From: SYFY01 sp031385325
GTDB lineage: Bacteria; Pseudomonadota; Gammaproteobacteria; Pseudomonadales; Azotimanducaceae
Length of the DNA: 64,000 nucleotides
Assembly: GCA_031385325.1 (NCBI GenBank)
Contig: JANNBJ010000044.1
Location: 31,014 to 95,013 of the forward strand
Direction: 5' to 3'
Shown here: positions 52,494 to 61,388 of the stretch, piece after piece
How positions within the stretch are numbered: position 1 is the stretch's first letter
Layout of the letters: the number at the start of each line of letters is the position of its first letter
Position numbers and translations under genes: made by a program
The notes under the pieces: model-generated
What the model was told of the DNA's origin: nothing
Seen by the model: only the letters and a program-made list of their open reading frames with translations
The model's database searches: none

Positions 52494-53453
52494 TTGATCA
52501 GAGTTACGCTTAGCAAGTGCCATTGGATCGAGCCCGGACTATTCAGTGTGACTACCGAAGAACGCCATGGCGTGATCTATGGGATCGTCGCCTACTTGAT
52601 CTGGGGTGTCATCCCCGTCTATTTCATGGCCGTGCGCTTTGCCTCCGCGTCAGAAGTGCTGGCGCATCGCATCGTCTGGTCGGTAATCCTGTTGGCTGGC
52701 TTGTTGACTGTGCTTGGGCAGATTCACTCGGTGGTGCAACTATCCAGTCGACTAGTCCTCGGCCTGGGGGCAAGCAGTCTGCTGCTGGCCAGCAACTGGC
52801 TGATCTATGTGTGGGCCCTGTTCCATGAGCGGATGATCGAGACCAGCCTCGGTTACTACATCAACCCGCTGGTCACGGTGATGCTGGGGGTGGCGGTGCT
52901 GGCCGAACGACCCAGTCGCTGGCAGTGGATCGCTCTGGCGATTGCCGCCATCGGGGTAGGACACGAACTCCTGGTACAGGAACGGATTCCCTGGGTGGCA
53001 TTGGGTCTGGCCGTGAGCTTTGGCTTGTATGGACTGCTGCGCAAACAGCTGGGTGTGGCTTCGTTGCCAGGTCTTGCCGTCGAAGTCCTGTGGTTGATGC
53101 CGGCTGCACTGGCCTATCTGGTCTGGAACTATTTCGAAGATGGCAAGATGATCGTTTCCCATACTTCTGGACAGTGGTCGTTGTTGGCGGTTGGCGGGCT
53201 TGTGACGATTTTGCCCCTGCTCGCCTTTGCAGCGGCGACGATGCGCATTCCCCTCACCATCCTCGGTTTTTTGCAGTACCTGTCTCCTTCCATTGCGCTG
53301 GTGATTGCCATTCTCGTTTATGACGAGCACATGCGGCCGGGTCAGCTGCTGACGTTTTCCTGCATCTGGCTGGCGCTGCTGATTTTCTCTGGCGAGGGTC
53401 TGTATGATCGATATGATCGAAGGTGTCATCAGCGACGAGGAAAACCACCGTGA
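52494..53453 (+). CDS. rarD: RarD-type EamA transporter
   Basis: The protein has 319 residues with ten membrane helices. Family hallmarks are GVIYGIVAYLIWGVIPVYF, SEVLAHRIVWSV, LLLASNWLIYVWAL and LGYYINPLVTVMLGV. A TTG start at 52494 with GGAG is used; GTG 52548 would give 301 residues, closer to the family norm. The GST gene start overlaps its end by four bases, and an SDR gene follows, so a three-gene operon is likely. The natural substrate of RarD is not known. Confidence 0.92.
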   Translation: MIRVTLSKCHWIEPGLFSVTTEERHGVIYGIVAYLIWGVIPVYFMAVRFASASEVLAHRIVWSVILLAGLLTVLGQIHSVVQLSSRLVLGLGASSLLLASNWLIYVWALFHERMIETSLGYYINPLVTVMLGVAVLAERPSRWQWIALAIAAIGVGHELLVQERIPWVALGLAVSFGLYGLLRKQLGVASLPGLAVEVLWLMPAALAYLVWNYFEDGKMIVSHTSGQWSLLAVGGLVTILPLLAFAAATMRIPLTILGFLQYLSPSIALVIAILVYDEHMRPGQLLTFSCIWLALLIFSGEGLYDRYDRRCHQRRGKPP

Positions 53454-54115
53454 TCACGCTTTTTACGATGGAACGGGAATACCCCTACGGAACCTTGCGT
53501 TCAACCAACGGCAGCAAAACCAAGGTGGTGCTCGAAGAAAAAGGTCTGCCCTATGTGGTGCAGACCGTCCGGCCTGGCGACGTGTGGAAAAAGGTGCCGG
53601 AAGTGCTGCGATTTCATCCGCTCGGCAAGGTGCCGTGGATCACTGATGGTGACGAGGTCGTCTTCGATTCGACCGTTATCAACGAATACCTGGAAGAAGC
53701 CTATCCGCGGCCAGCGCTGCTGCCGAAGCACCCCGTCATGCGTGCTCGTGCACTGGAGAATTTTGGTGATGAGGGTGTGCTCTCCACTCACCTGCCAATG
53801 ATCTGGATGCCTTGGTGGTCGCCTCCGGAACAACGCGACGAGGCGACGATGGAGCGTGGGCGTGAACGCTTGCGCACACAGATATTTCCCTTTCTGGAGC
53901 GCGAACTGGCCGGCCGTGAGTATCTTTGTGATGATTTCTCGCTGGCAGACATTCCGTTCATGGCGGTAGCCATGGTCCTGACGGTTGATGGGATGGATCT
54001 GAGTGCCTATCCGCTGGTAGCGGCGTACTTGCAGCGCTTGCGCAATCGCCCCAGTTATCGCGTGATTGATCCACACACACCCATCGCCGAATCGGCGGGG
54101 AGATCTGCGTCATGA
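53450..54115 (+). CDS. Glutathione S-transferase
   Basis: The protein has 221 residues, of usual GST length. The GTG start at 53450 lies 9 bases after GAGG and inside the rarD end (GTGA overlap). The N-terminal domain has STNGSKTKVVLEEKGLPYVV and the VPWITDGDEVVFDSTVI cis-proline/SNAIL-like region; the C domain ends with a helical LQRLRNRPSYRV. The substrate is unassigned. Its stop overlaps the SDR start (ATGA), supporting coupling. Confidence 0.9.
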   Translation: MITLFTMEREYPYGTLRSTNGSKTKVVLEEKGLPYVVQTVRPGDVWKKVPEVLRFHPLGKVPWITDGDEVVFDSTVINEYLEEAYPRPALLPKHPVMRARALENFGDEGVLSTHLPMIWMPWWSPPEQRDEATMERGRERLRTQIFPFLERELAGREYLCDDFSLADIPFMAVAMVLTVDGMDLSAYPLVAAYLQRLRNRPSYRVIDPHTPIAESAGRSAS

Positions 54116-54981
54116 GTGCATTGCTTGGAAAGGTCGCTTTCATTACCGGTGCCGGCTCGGGAATCGGTCGTGGCACCGCGCTGCGCCTGGCGCGGGAAGG
54201 CGCGGACATCTGCATCCCTGATATCGATCAGGATGGTGCCCGGGAAACCGCGGACTACGTGACACAGCTTGGCCGTCGCGCACTGGTGCTGAAAGCTAAC
54301 GTTGCGTCGCAGGTGCAGATCCAGAAAGCCGCGCAGGATTGTGTATCGACGTTTGGACGACTCGACATCACTGTGGCCAATGCAGGGATTGGTCGCGGAG
54401 GTTCGGTGCTCGACCTGTCGCTGAAACACTGGCAGGACCAGCTCGATGTGAATCTCACCGGCGTCTTTCTGACCGTTCAGGCGGCTGCACAGCAGATGGT
54501 CAAACTCGGGTCAGGTGGCCGCATCGTCTGTATTTCATCACTTGCGGCGCTCAACACCAGTGCGTCCATGTGGGCTTATTCAGCCACCAAGGTTGGTGTG
54601 CAGATCATGGTACGTGGCTGGGCGCAGGATCTTGGCCCGCACCGGATCAATGTCAACGCGATCGGCCCTGGAGTGATCGAGACACCACTGGCTGCCGGGC
54701 TCGCCGGTGAACGGGATGGTGTGATACGCGGGGCGCTGGAGTTGCGCACCCCCGTCGGTCGGGTAGGCCAGCCGGATGACATTGCCGGGCTGGTGAACTT
54801 CATGGTTGGGCCCGATGGCGCGTTCATGTCGGGAAGTTATGTGGTGATGGATGGCGGGTTGCGTGACGCACGTGGTGGATGGGAACCGGATGCATCCGCT
54901 GCAGAAGAGATGCAGCGCCTGCAACAGCGATCAGCCGAGCGAGGGATCCGAATGCAGGGTTTGCTCGACGATCGCGATTGA
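54112..54981 (+). CDS. Short-chain dehydrogenase/reductase (SDR)
   Basis: The protein has 289 residues. The NAD(P) site is TGAGSGIGRG, with VANAG and the catalytic set Ser in CISSLAAL, Tyr and Lys in YSATK. The PG motif follows (NAIGPGVIETP). About 30 additional C-terminal residues rich in Glu, Gln and Arg extend past the usual end. The substrate is unknown. It is third in the rarD-GST-SDR overlapping set. Confidence 0.93.
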   Translation: MSALLGKVAFITGAGSGIGRGTALRLAREGADICIPDIDQDGARETADYVTQLGRRALVLKANVASQVQIQKAAQDCVSTFGRLDITVANAGIGRGGSVLDLSLKHWQDQLDVNLTGVFLTVQAAAQQMVKLGSGGRIVCISSLAALNTSASMWAYSATKVGVQIMVRGWAQDLGPHRINVNAIGPGVIETPLAAGLAGERDGVIRGALELRTPVGRVGQPDDIAGLVNFMVGPDGAFMSGSYVVMDGGLRDARGGWEPDASAAEEMQRLQQRSAERGIRMQGLLDDRD

Positions 54982-54992
54982 TCCGGAGAGGC

Positions 54993-55988
54993 TCAAAAGT
55001 CGGCCGTTCCAGTCATTTTATCTGCCTTGCGCATGGCCTGCTGCAGTGAAGCGAGAGTGCGCAGCAGGATGGTTTTTTGATACCTGTTGTACGGCGGTGG
55101 CAGGTTGGTGATGGCTTGTTGTGCACGATCCTTGGTTTCGTAGATGCCGAGGATCAAGACGAAAAACAGACGTTCGCCGCTGGCAATGCGGGCCGCTGAC
55201 AAACCGCGGAGGTTATATTCCTCAGCGTACGCTTCGAGAAATTCCTTGCTCGACACTGCCATGATCTGGGCCACCCAGAATTCGCCGGGCAGCTCAAGCA
55301 GTGAAGTCGGCTTGTCAGGTACATAGGCAAGACGCTGGAACGCGGGCGCGTTGGGGTCTGCGGCTGCAGCAGCGGGAGCCGGTTCCGGATCAGTGGTGGT
55401 TCCGAGATCTGCCGGTGTTTCGGTGGCTTGTATTTCGGTGACTGGTGTTTCAGAGACAGGCGTTTCAGAGACAGGTGTTTCAGAGACAGGCGTTTCAGTA
55501 GCCGGCACTTCATCGACCGGCACGGCGACAACCTCTGGTTCAACCGTGCTCGGTGATTCGATCTGCGCCGGCGCGATGGCGACCGGTGCTTCGGGTGCCG
55601 TTGGCGCTTCATCCATCGGTGGTGTCTCGGCCGGCGCAATCGCATCCGCGGCGACACTCTCTATCGGCGTACCTGATTGTGAATCCAGCGGCTCGCCCGA
55701 GTTTGACGCAGCAGGAGTGATTGCCTCGGACTGGATATCGGGAAGCGGCGTTGAGGTTGCCGATGTTGCCGATGTTGCGCTGATGGCTGCGGTGTCAGGG
55801 GTGGCTGACTCAAGGCTTGCATCAGCGGAGACACCATCGCGTGCACAAGACCAGCGCCCTGTATCGGCTGCCTGAGCGCATCGCCAATCATCCTTCGGCT
55901 CTGCCGCACTTAACCCGGTGATGGTCAGGCCACCCGCAATGGCAGTGAGCAGCAAGGCTGGAAAAAGACGGCGGGATCGGGCGTTCAT
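54993..55988 (-). CDS. Secreted SPOR-domain-like protein with repetitive linker
   Basis: The protein has 331 residues. The ATG at 55988 starts a signal peptide ending GLSAA. A Cys pair (WRCAQAA ... WSCARDG) is followed by a long low-complexity Pro/Glu/Thr/Ala linker (about 60-240) that includes ETPVS repeats. The C-terminal SPOR-like domain (FWVAQIMAVSSKEFLEAYAE ... RYQKTILLRTL) suggests binding to denuded peptidoglycan, often at the division site. A role in envelope assembly or septation is inferred; no enzyme motif is seen. It is convergent with the SDR gene. Confidence 0.82.
   Translation of the reverse strand: MNARSRRLFPALLLTAIAGGLTITGLSAAEPKDDWRCAQAADTGRWSCARDGVSADASLESATPDTAAISATSATSATSTPLPDIQSEAITPAASNSGEPLDSQSGTPIESVAADAIAPAETPPMDEAPTAPEAPVAIAPAQIESPSTVEPEVVAVPVDEVPATETPVSETPVSETPVSETPVTEIQATETPADLGTTTDPEPAPAAAAADPNAPAFQRLAYVPDKPTSLLELPGEFWVAQIMAVSSKEFLEAYAEEYNLRGLSAARIASGERLFFVLILGIYETKDRAQQAITNLPPPYNRYQKTILLRTLASLQQAMRKADKMTGTADF
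55444..55503. repeat. Four 15-bp tandem repeats in the SPOR gene linker
   Basis: Units of GGTGTTTCAGAGACA-type sequence start at 55444, 55459, 55474 and 55489, the last being partial. They encode the ETPVS repeats. A period divisible by three permits in-frame copy-number change. Confidence 0.85.
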
Positions 55989-56279
55989 TGAGCCTGTCAT
56001 GGGCATAACACTGACGTGTCCGTTGATGGCGGGCTACTTTGCACTGGCCCTTCTGGACTGTCAAAGGACCTGTGTCATTCATTGGTAGATGCGGCGGCAG
56101 ATGCAGTGTGTGCCGCCGAATGACCCGTCATCTTCGCAGGTGAGGTGGCTTGTCAGTCCGGCCTGATTGCTTCGCTCGCCGTGTTTCGTCATCATTCCGG
56201 AACCTGGTCGTTTCCGAATCACGCCGCTGTCGTGAGGTTGTGACGACGTCAGGCATGGAGATGAGGTGAAGCTGCAACC

Positions 56280-56888
56280 ATGAGCGAACTCTTCCCGTCC
56301 GCCGCAACGTTGACCGATTATCAACGGGTGCCTCGCATCCTGCGGCTCAATATTGCCGGTCGACCGGTGGATTGGGTGAGCTGGCAGGAAGCCGTGTGCC
56401 TCTATGCGCGGGATATCGTGGTGTGGACACTCGGACAACCTGTCCTGCGCATTCGTGGTGGTCAATCACGATTCGACGGATTGCAATCCAGCATCGAAGT
56501 GCATTCCATCATCGCCTGTGACGGCAGGGTGCTGCCACCTCCGGTAGGCGTCCCGCCGCTGACCAATCAGGCGTTGTTTGTTCGCGATGGCAATACTTGC
56601 CTCTACTGCGGTGCGCAATTCAGCGATGCCGATCTGACCCGTGACCATGTGGTGCCGGCAAGCCGGGGTGGTCGGGATCAGTGGGATAACGTGGTGGCCG
56701 CCTGCCGGCGCTGTAATCACCTGAAGGGCAATCGGCTACTGCCGGACTGTGGCTTCGAACTGATTGCTCTACCCTACACACCCAACTTCGCCGAATATCT
56801 CGCCTTGATCAATTCTGGCCGAATCCTCGGCGATCAGATGGATTTCCTGAAGCGCAGCTTTACTTCGAATAGTCGCCTGCGGCATTGA
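56280..56888 (+). CDS. HNH endonuclease-family protein
   Basis: The protein has 202 residues. An N-terminal domain of about 90 residues leads to a zinc-containing HNH motif: CLYCG, LTRDHVVPASRGG, WDNVVAACRRCNHLKGN (CxxC pairs and the histidine pair). Such standalone proteins may be DNA repair, restriction-like or homing-like nucleases. There is no intron or phage context here. Its last 29 bases overlap, tail to tail, with the M20 peptidase gene. Confidence 0.88.
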   Translation: MSELFPSAATLTDYQRVPRILRLNIAGRPVDWVSWQEAVCLYARDIVVWTLGQPVLRIRGGQSRFDGLQSSIEVHSIIACDGRVLPPPVGVPPLTNQALFVRDGNTCLYCGAQFSDADLTRDHVVPASRGGRDQWDNVVAACRRCNHLKGNRLLPDCGFELIALPYTPNFAEYLALINSGRILGDQMDFLKRSFTSNSRLRH

Positions 56889-58290
56889 GCGCTGAAATGA
56901 CGTGGGCAACACAAGCTGCCAGACGTCGCGCGGTCGGCAGGTGGAGAAACTCGTTGGGACCGTGTGCGTTGGAAGCCGGGCCGAGTACGCCCGTCACCAT
57001 GAACTGGGTCGACGGAAAAGCGTCACCCAGCATGCGCAGGAAAGGAATCGTTCCGCCCATCCCCATGTAAAGATTCGGCTGGTCGAAACAGGTCAGCGAA
57101 GCTGTGTGCAGCGCGCGATCCAGCCAGGGGGCGAATGAAGGGGCGTACCAACCGGTCTGCGGTGTTTCCACACTGAATTTCACATCTGATCCATAAGGCG
57201 GATCCCGCTCAAGCCGTTCTCGAACCAGTGAGGCGGCCTTGGCTGCGTCGAGGGTCGGCGGCAGACGAAAGACGAGCTTGAGCTCGGTGGTTGGACGCAG
57301 TGTGTTGCCAGCGTCCTGTGGCAAAGGTGCGCCACCGATCCCAACCGTTGCCAGACTGGGTTGCCATGCATTGGCGACAAGTGCTTCGTAAGGGTCAGGA
57401 GTTTCGGGCTGCGTGGCACCTGCCCAGGGGAACTTGTCGATAACGGTCTGGCCGAGTTGATCGGCTACCGCACGCAATTGGCTGGCCGCTGCGGTGGGGA
57501 TCTGAACATGCAACTCAGGTAGCAGTGCGCCATCTGTGCCGCGCTCGATTCGCTCCAGCAGTTGCCGAATGATCCGGAAACTTGAAGGCACGATCCCGCC
57601 TGCCGCACCTGAGTGCTGGCCTTCGGTCAACACCGATACAGATAACACGCCGGGCAACATGCCGCGCAGCGACGTCGTGCTCCAGAGGCGATCATAACTG
57701 CCACATTCCGCGTCGAGGCAAACCAGCAAGTCCGGCGTGCCGATTCGCAGCGCCAGCGCCTGCATGTAAAAAGGCAGATCAAAACTGCCGCTCTCTTCAC
57801 AACCTTCAATCAGCAGCAGGCAACGTCCGTGTGGCAGACCGTGGTGCTGCAGCGAGTTGATGGCTGACAAAGCAGCAAACACGGCGTACCCGTCGTCGGC
57901 ACCGCCACGACCGTATAACCGGTCGCCGTCCAGGACCGGTTCCCAGGGTGACAGACCAACCCGCCAGCCTGTGAATTCCGGTTGTTTGTCGTAGTGGCCG
58001 TAGACCAGCACGTTGCCGTGACCGTTGGCAAAAGCAGGGACTTCCACCACCAGTGTAGGAGTGCGTCCGACCAACTCGATGATCTCAACGGACAGGCCGG
58101 CGATATTGGTTTGCTGACGACACCAGTCAGCCAGGAGATTTACGGCCTTATGCATGTGGCCATGGGTGATCCAGTCCGCATCGAACGCCGGCGACTTGTT
58201 CGGAATGCGGATGTAAGCCTGCAGAACGTCGACGATCTGCTGTTGCCAAAGGGTATCAATGAACTCGGTGTGCACGGAGGAGGGTATCAA
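56860..58290 (-). CDS. M20-family metallopeptidase
   Basis: The protein has 476 residues. The TTG start at 58290 is preferred because AAAGG lies 6 bases ahead and the codon overlaps the upstream stop (TTGA); a GTG at 58275 lacks a ribosome site. The zinc-binding layout is visible: VLVYGHYDKQPEFTGW, YGRGGADDGYAVF and LIEGCEESGS, then the later NAHGPNEFLHL ligand. The lid domain sits in the middle. It is related to carnosinase/DapE-type enzymes and should hydrolyse dipeptides or amidated amino acids in the cytoplasm. Confidence 0.93.
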   Translation of the reverse strand: MIPSSVHTEFIDTLWQQQIVDVLQAYIRIPNKSPAFDADWITHGHMHKAVNLLADWCRQQTNIAGLSVEIIELVGRTPTLVVEVPAFANGHGNVLVYGHYDKQPEFTGWRVGLSPWEPVLDGDRLYGRGGADDGYAVFAALSAINSLQHHGLPHGRCLLLIEGCEESGSFDLPFYMQALALRIGTPDLLVCLDAECGSYDRLWSTTSLRGMLPGVLSVSVLTEGQHSGAAGGIVPSSFRIIRQLLERIERGTDGALLPELHVQIPTAAASQLRAVADQLGQTVIDKFPWAGATQPETPDPYEALVANAWQPSLATVGIGGAPLPQDAGNTLRPTTELKLVFRLPPTLDAAKAASLVRERLERDPPYGSDVKFSVETPQTGWYAPSFAPWLDRALHTASLTCFDQPNLYMGMGGTIPFLRMLGDAFPSTQFMVTGVLGPASNAHGPNEFLHLPTARRLAACVAHVISALNAAGDYSK

Positions 58291-59330
58291 TCGAAGCCTT
58301 TCACACAATCGTACTCGAACTGCCAGTCGTCGCGTTGCATGGCCAGTTCCGGCAAGAGCCGATAACGCAGCGCCAGCCCCCAGTTGTTGGCCAGTCGGCG
58401 CAGCGCGTTTCGTTGTGCATGGCCGACAGCCAGGGTTTGCAGATGTGCCTGAATACGCAAAGCCCGCGGACGGCGAAACCGTTCGTACTCACCCAGCGCC
58501 GTCGGCAAGTGATCGTCGTAGAGAGCCAGCATGCGTGCGATGACCCAGGCGTCTTCGAGCGCCAGAGCAAAAGCCTGGCCACCGAATGGGGGTAAGGGAT
58601 GCGCAGCAGCGCCAACCAGCACTTGTCGATCGGCCCACCAGTCGGGACTCCACCGCGTCGTCGGTACCGGTTCCCAGTTGAGGTTCGCGGAAATGTTCAG
58701 ACGCCGTTCGGTTTGTTCCGACGCCGTCGGCAGGTCACGCACGAGCACCGTACACGTACCTTCGCGCACTGGAATCTGCCGGGCATAACAACCTTCGCCA
58801 CTCCAGTTGATGAGTGGACCGCCGGTCTGATCATGCCAGGCAACCGCGGTTTCCCAGGTCGTCGACGCGGGCGCAGGTTGCACCGGGAACGCGTTGTTCG
58901 AGTGGTTGCCGGGTACCGTAATCAGCACAACGTCAGCCGGGTCAGGGAAACTGTCGCTCGGGCCGTGGATGGAAACCCCTTTGTTAACCAGCACCTGGTC
59001 CAACAAGCGAGTCAACGGCCGGGTGTGGCAGTGCACATGAGTTGAGCCGTAGCGTTGTTCGACGAATGGTCCAAGGGGGCGATTTACCAACCCATATCCA
59101 GTTGATGCAGTACGATAGAGCTCTGACATCGGCAGGTACGTGATCTCATCAAGTGCGGGCCTGAGTCCCAGAGCAAAAAGTATGCGGGTGGCATTGGGTG
59201 GCAGTTCGACCACCGGCAGTGTGTCAGCCGTACCGGTGTCCATAAGGTGGATGTCACCGAGGCCGGCATGTGCACAACACAAGGCAACGACCTGACCCGA
59301 AAGGCCACCACCGATGATCTGAACGCGCAC
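58287..59330 (-). CDS. FAD-dependent monooxygenase (PHBH/UbiH fold)
   Basis: The protein has 347 residues, starting at GTG 59330. The FAD motif is QIIGGGLSGQ (4-13) and the second FAD motif is VGAAAHPLPPFGGQAFALAL, a variant of GDAAH. The central sheet is short relative to UbiH-type enzymes (about 390). Substrate and pathway are unknown. It starts 7 bases after the cysS stop and its end overlaps the M20 start, so these three genes read as one unit. Confidence 0.88.
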   Translation of the reverse strand: MRVQIIGGGLSGQVVALCCAHAGLGDIHLMDTGTADTLPVVELPPNATRILFALGLRPALDEITYLPMSELYRTASTGYGLVNRPLGPFVEQRYGSTHVHCHTRPLTRLLDQVLVNKGVSIHGPSDSFPDPADVVLITVPGNHSNNAFPVQPAPASTTWETAVAWHDQTGGPLINWSGEGCYARQIPVREGTCTVLVRDLPTASEQTERRLNISANLNWEPVPTTRWSPDWWADRQVLVGAAAHPLPPFGGQAFALALEDAWVIARMLALYDDHLPTALGEYERFRRPRALRIQAHLQTLAVGHAQRNALRRLANNWGLALRYRLLPELAMQRDDWQFEYDCVKGFD

Positions 59331-59337
59331 GGGTTGG

Positions 59338-60744
59338 CTAACCCGGACTACTCACGCGACGCCAGCGTGTGCCGTCTCGTGAATCTTCCAGCTCGATACC
59401 CATGTTCAGCAGCTCCTGCCTGATTTCATCAGCACGCTGAAAGTTCTTTTGACGACGCGCTTCATAACGCGCCTCGATCAACGCGTCGATGGCGGTAGCG
59501 TCTAGTGTTTCACTGCCTACGCCTTTGAACCAGTCTTCCGGTGATTGACCCAAGAGTCCGAGCAACCAGCCACCCGCCAGCAACGAGGCCCTCAACTGCC
59601 GCGCCTGTGTCGGGTCGTCGGCACGATTCATCGCCGAAGCGATGGCATGCATCGCGGCCAGCGCGCCTGGGGTGTTGAGATCGTCTGCGAGTGCGCTGAC
59701 GACGTCCTCTGGCCACTGCGTGGTTTGTTCGTAATCGATGGAAGTGTCGTCACCTTCGACATCACGCAGCGCCTGGTAGAGCCGGTTCAGTGAGGCCTTT
59801 GCCTGGGCAATCAGGTCCGGTGACCATGCCAGCGGTGAACGGTATTGTCCGGACAGCAGTGCGTAACGGAGCAGCTCAGGTGGGTGGCGTCTGCGCAGAT
59901 CAATGATCCGCTCGATATTACCCACTGACTTCGACATTTTTTCCTGACCGAGTGTCAGCATGCCGTTGTGCAGCCAGAAATTGGCCATTCGCTGCGTGCC
60001 GAGCGCACAGCGGCTTTGCGCCGATTCGTTTTCATGGTGTGGAAACACCAGATCGGAGCCACCGCCATGGATATCGATCTGTGGACCAAGATGGGTCAGG
60101 CACATCGCCGAGCATTCAATGTGCCAGCCAGGTCGGCCTCGACCCCAGGGGCTGTCCCAACCAGGCAGTTCGGGTGTGGAGGGTTTCCACAGCACGAAGT
60201 CCTTCGGATCTCGTTTGTACGGCGCGATGTCGACACGCGCTCCGGCGAGAATGTCGTCGAGACTGCGCCGTGACAAGTGACCGTACGCGGGGTCGCTGGT
60301 GACGCTGAAGAGCACATGACCCTCGGCAGCATAAGCATGACCTTTGGTGATCAGCGTCTGGATCAGCTCGATGATTTCTGCTATGTGATGCGTGACCCGC
60401 GGGGCGACGGTGGGCGGCAGCACCCAGAGTGCCTTCATGTCCTCCTCGAATGTCCGTGTGTAACGATCGGCCAATGCCGCGATCGGCTCGCCGTTTTCCA
60501 GTGCCTGCCGATTGATCTTGTCGTCTACATCGGTGATGTTCTGGGCATAGATGACGTCGGCGTAACGCGTGCGCAACAGACGGGTGAGTACATCGAAGAC
60601 TACCGATGGCCTGGCATTACCAATGTGGACATAGTTGTACACCGTGGGTCCACAGACGTACATCGTTACGCGGCCTGGATGCAGCGGTTGAAAGATCTCT
60701 TTACGGCCCGTTGCCGTGTTATGCAGCTTGATATCGATAGACAT
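59338..60744 (-). CDS. cysS: Cysteinyl-tRNA synthetase
   Basis: The protein has 468 residues, full length. Zinc site and HIGH region are YVCGPTVYNYVHIGNARPS; the later WHIECSAM zinc histidine/cysteine and KMSKS loop are intact. It charges tRNA-Cys in the cytoplasm and is essential. The 236-bp spacer upstream, toward hisI, contains no tRNA or leader structure that I can recognise. Confidence 0.98.
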   Translation of the reverse strand: MSIDIKLHNTATGRKEIFQPLHPGRVTMYVCGPTVYNYVHIGNARPSVVFDVLTRLLRTRYADVIYAQNITDVDDKINRQALENGEPIAALADRYTRTFEEDMKALWVLPPTVAPRVTHHIAEIIELIQTLITKGHAYAAEGHVLFSVTSDPAYGHLSRRSLDDILAGARVDIAPYKRDPKDFVLWKPSTPELPGWDSPWGRGRPGWHIECSAMCLTHLGPQIDIHGGGSDLVFPHHENESAQSRCALGTQRMANFWLHNGMLTLGQEKMSKSVGNIERIIDLRRRHPPELLRYALLSGQYRSPLAWSPDLIAQAKASLNRLYQALRDVEGDDTSIDYEQTTQWPEDVVSALADDLNTPGALAAMHAIASAMNRADDPTQARQLRASLLAGGWLLGLLGQSPEDWFKGVGSETLDATAIDALIEARYEARRQKNFQRADEIRQELLNMGIELEDSRDGTRWRRVSSPG

Positions 60745-60980
60745 GTCGTGTCCTGCAATCAGATAGTCGGAAGTTCCGGTGTTTGTTCAGCGACGCCAGT
60801 GGCTCGCTGTCAGGTCAGCAGTGGCAACAACACCGCAGGACGCAAGGCGCAGGGTCGCATCTGGATTGGCGAATACTGGAGTTGGACGAGTTCATGGCCG
60901 CAGTATATCAGGCGAGCGCGGAACATCCCGAGTCGAAAACACCGTTGAGGCTGGCGCGGTTGAATCTCCGGCACCGCGGT

Positions 60981-61388
60981 TCATGGCTGATCTCCGAGTA
61001 CACGGATGGTCTGCCCATCGACTTCCAGATAAAAACACGTCGGGCGATTGGTATGGCATGCCGCACCCTGTTGGCGAACGGTGAGCAGGACGGCATCACC
61101 ATCGCAGTCAAATTGCATGTTGACCAGAGTCTGCACATGACCCGACGACTCGCCTTTGCGCCAGTAGGCACGACGGCTGCGTGAGTAATAAGTCGCGAAT
61201 CCGCTGGCGAGGGTCATTTCAATGGCCTGCCGGTCCATCCAGGCCAACATGAGGACGGTCTTGCTGTCGGCGTCCTGGGCAATGGCTGCGATCAATCCGT
61301 CGGCGTTGTAGGGCAGTGCAGTCAGCACATCACCCAACTGGACGGTGTGGCCATTATCAGCCTTTTCCAGGTCAGTCAGCAGCGCCAT
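60981..61388 (-). CDS. hisI: Phosphoribosyl-AMP cyclohydrolase
   Basis: The protein has 135 residues, cyclohydrolase only, with no fused HisE domain. The zinc and metal signature is clear: FDCDGDAVLLTVRQQGAACH followed by TNRPTCFY, preceded by YSRSRRAYWRKGESSGH. It performs the third step of histidine synthesis. Its start overlaps the M17 peptidase stop by 17 bases, an unusual pairing for a biosynthetic gene. Confidence 0.97.
   Translation of the reverse strand: MALLTDLEKADNGHTVQLGDVLTALPYNADGLIAAIAQDADSKTVLMLAWMDRQAIEMTLASGFATYYSRSRRAYWRKGESSGHVQTLVNMQFDCDGDAVLLTVRQQGAACHTNRPTCFYLEVDGQTIRVLGDQP

Noticed and set aside
60745..60980. A tRNA or T-box leader in the spacer before cysS.
   Set aside because: No cloverleaf or T-box sequence was recognised by eye.
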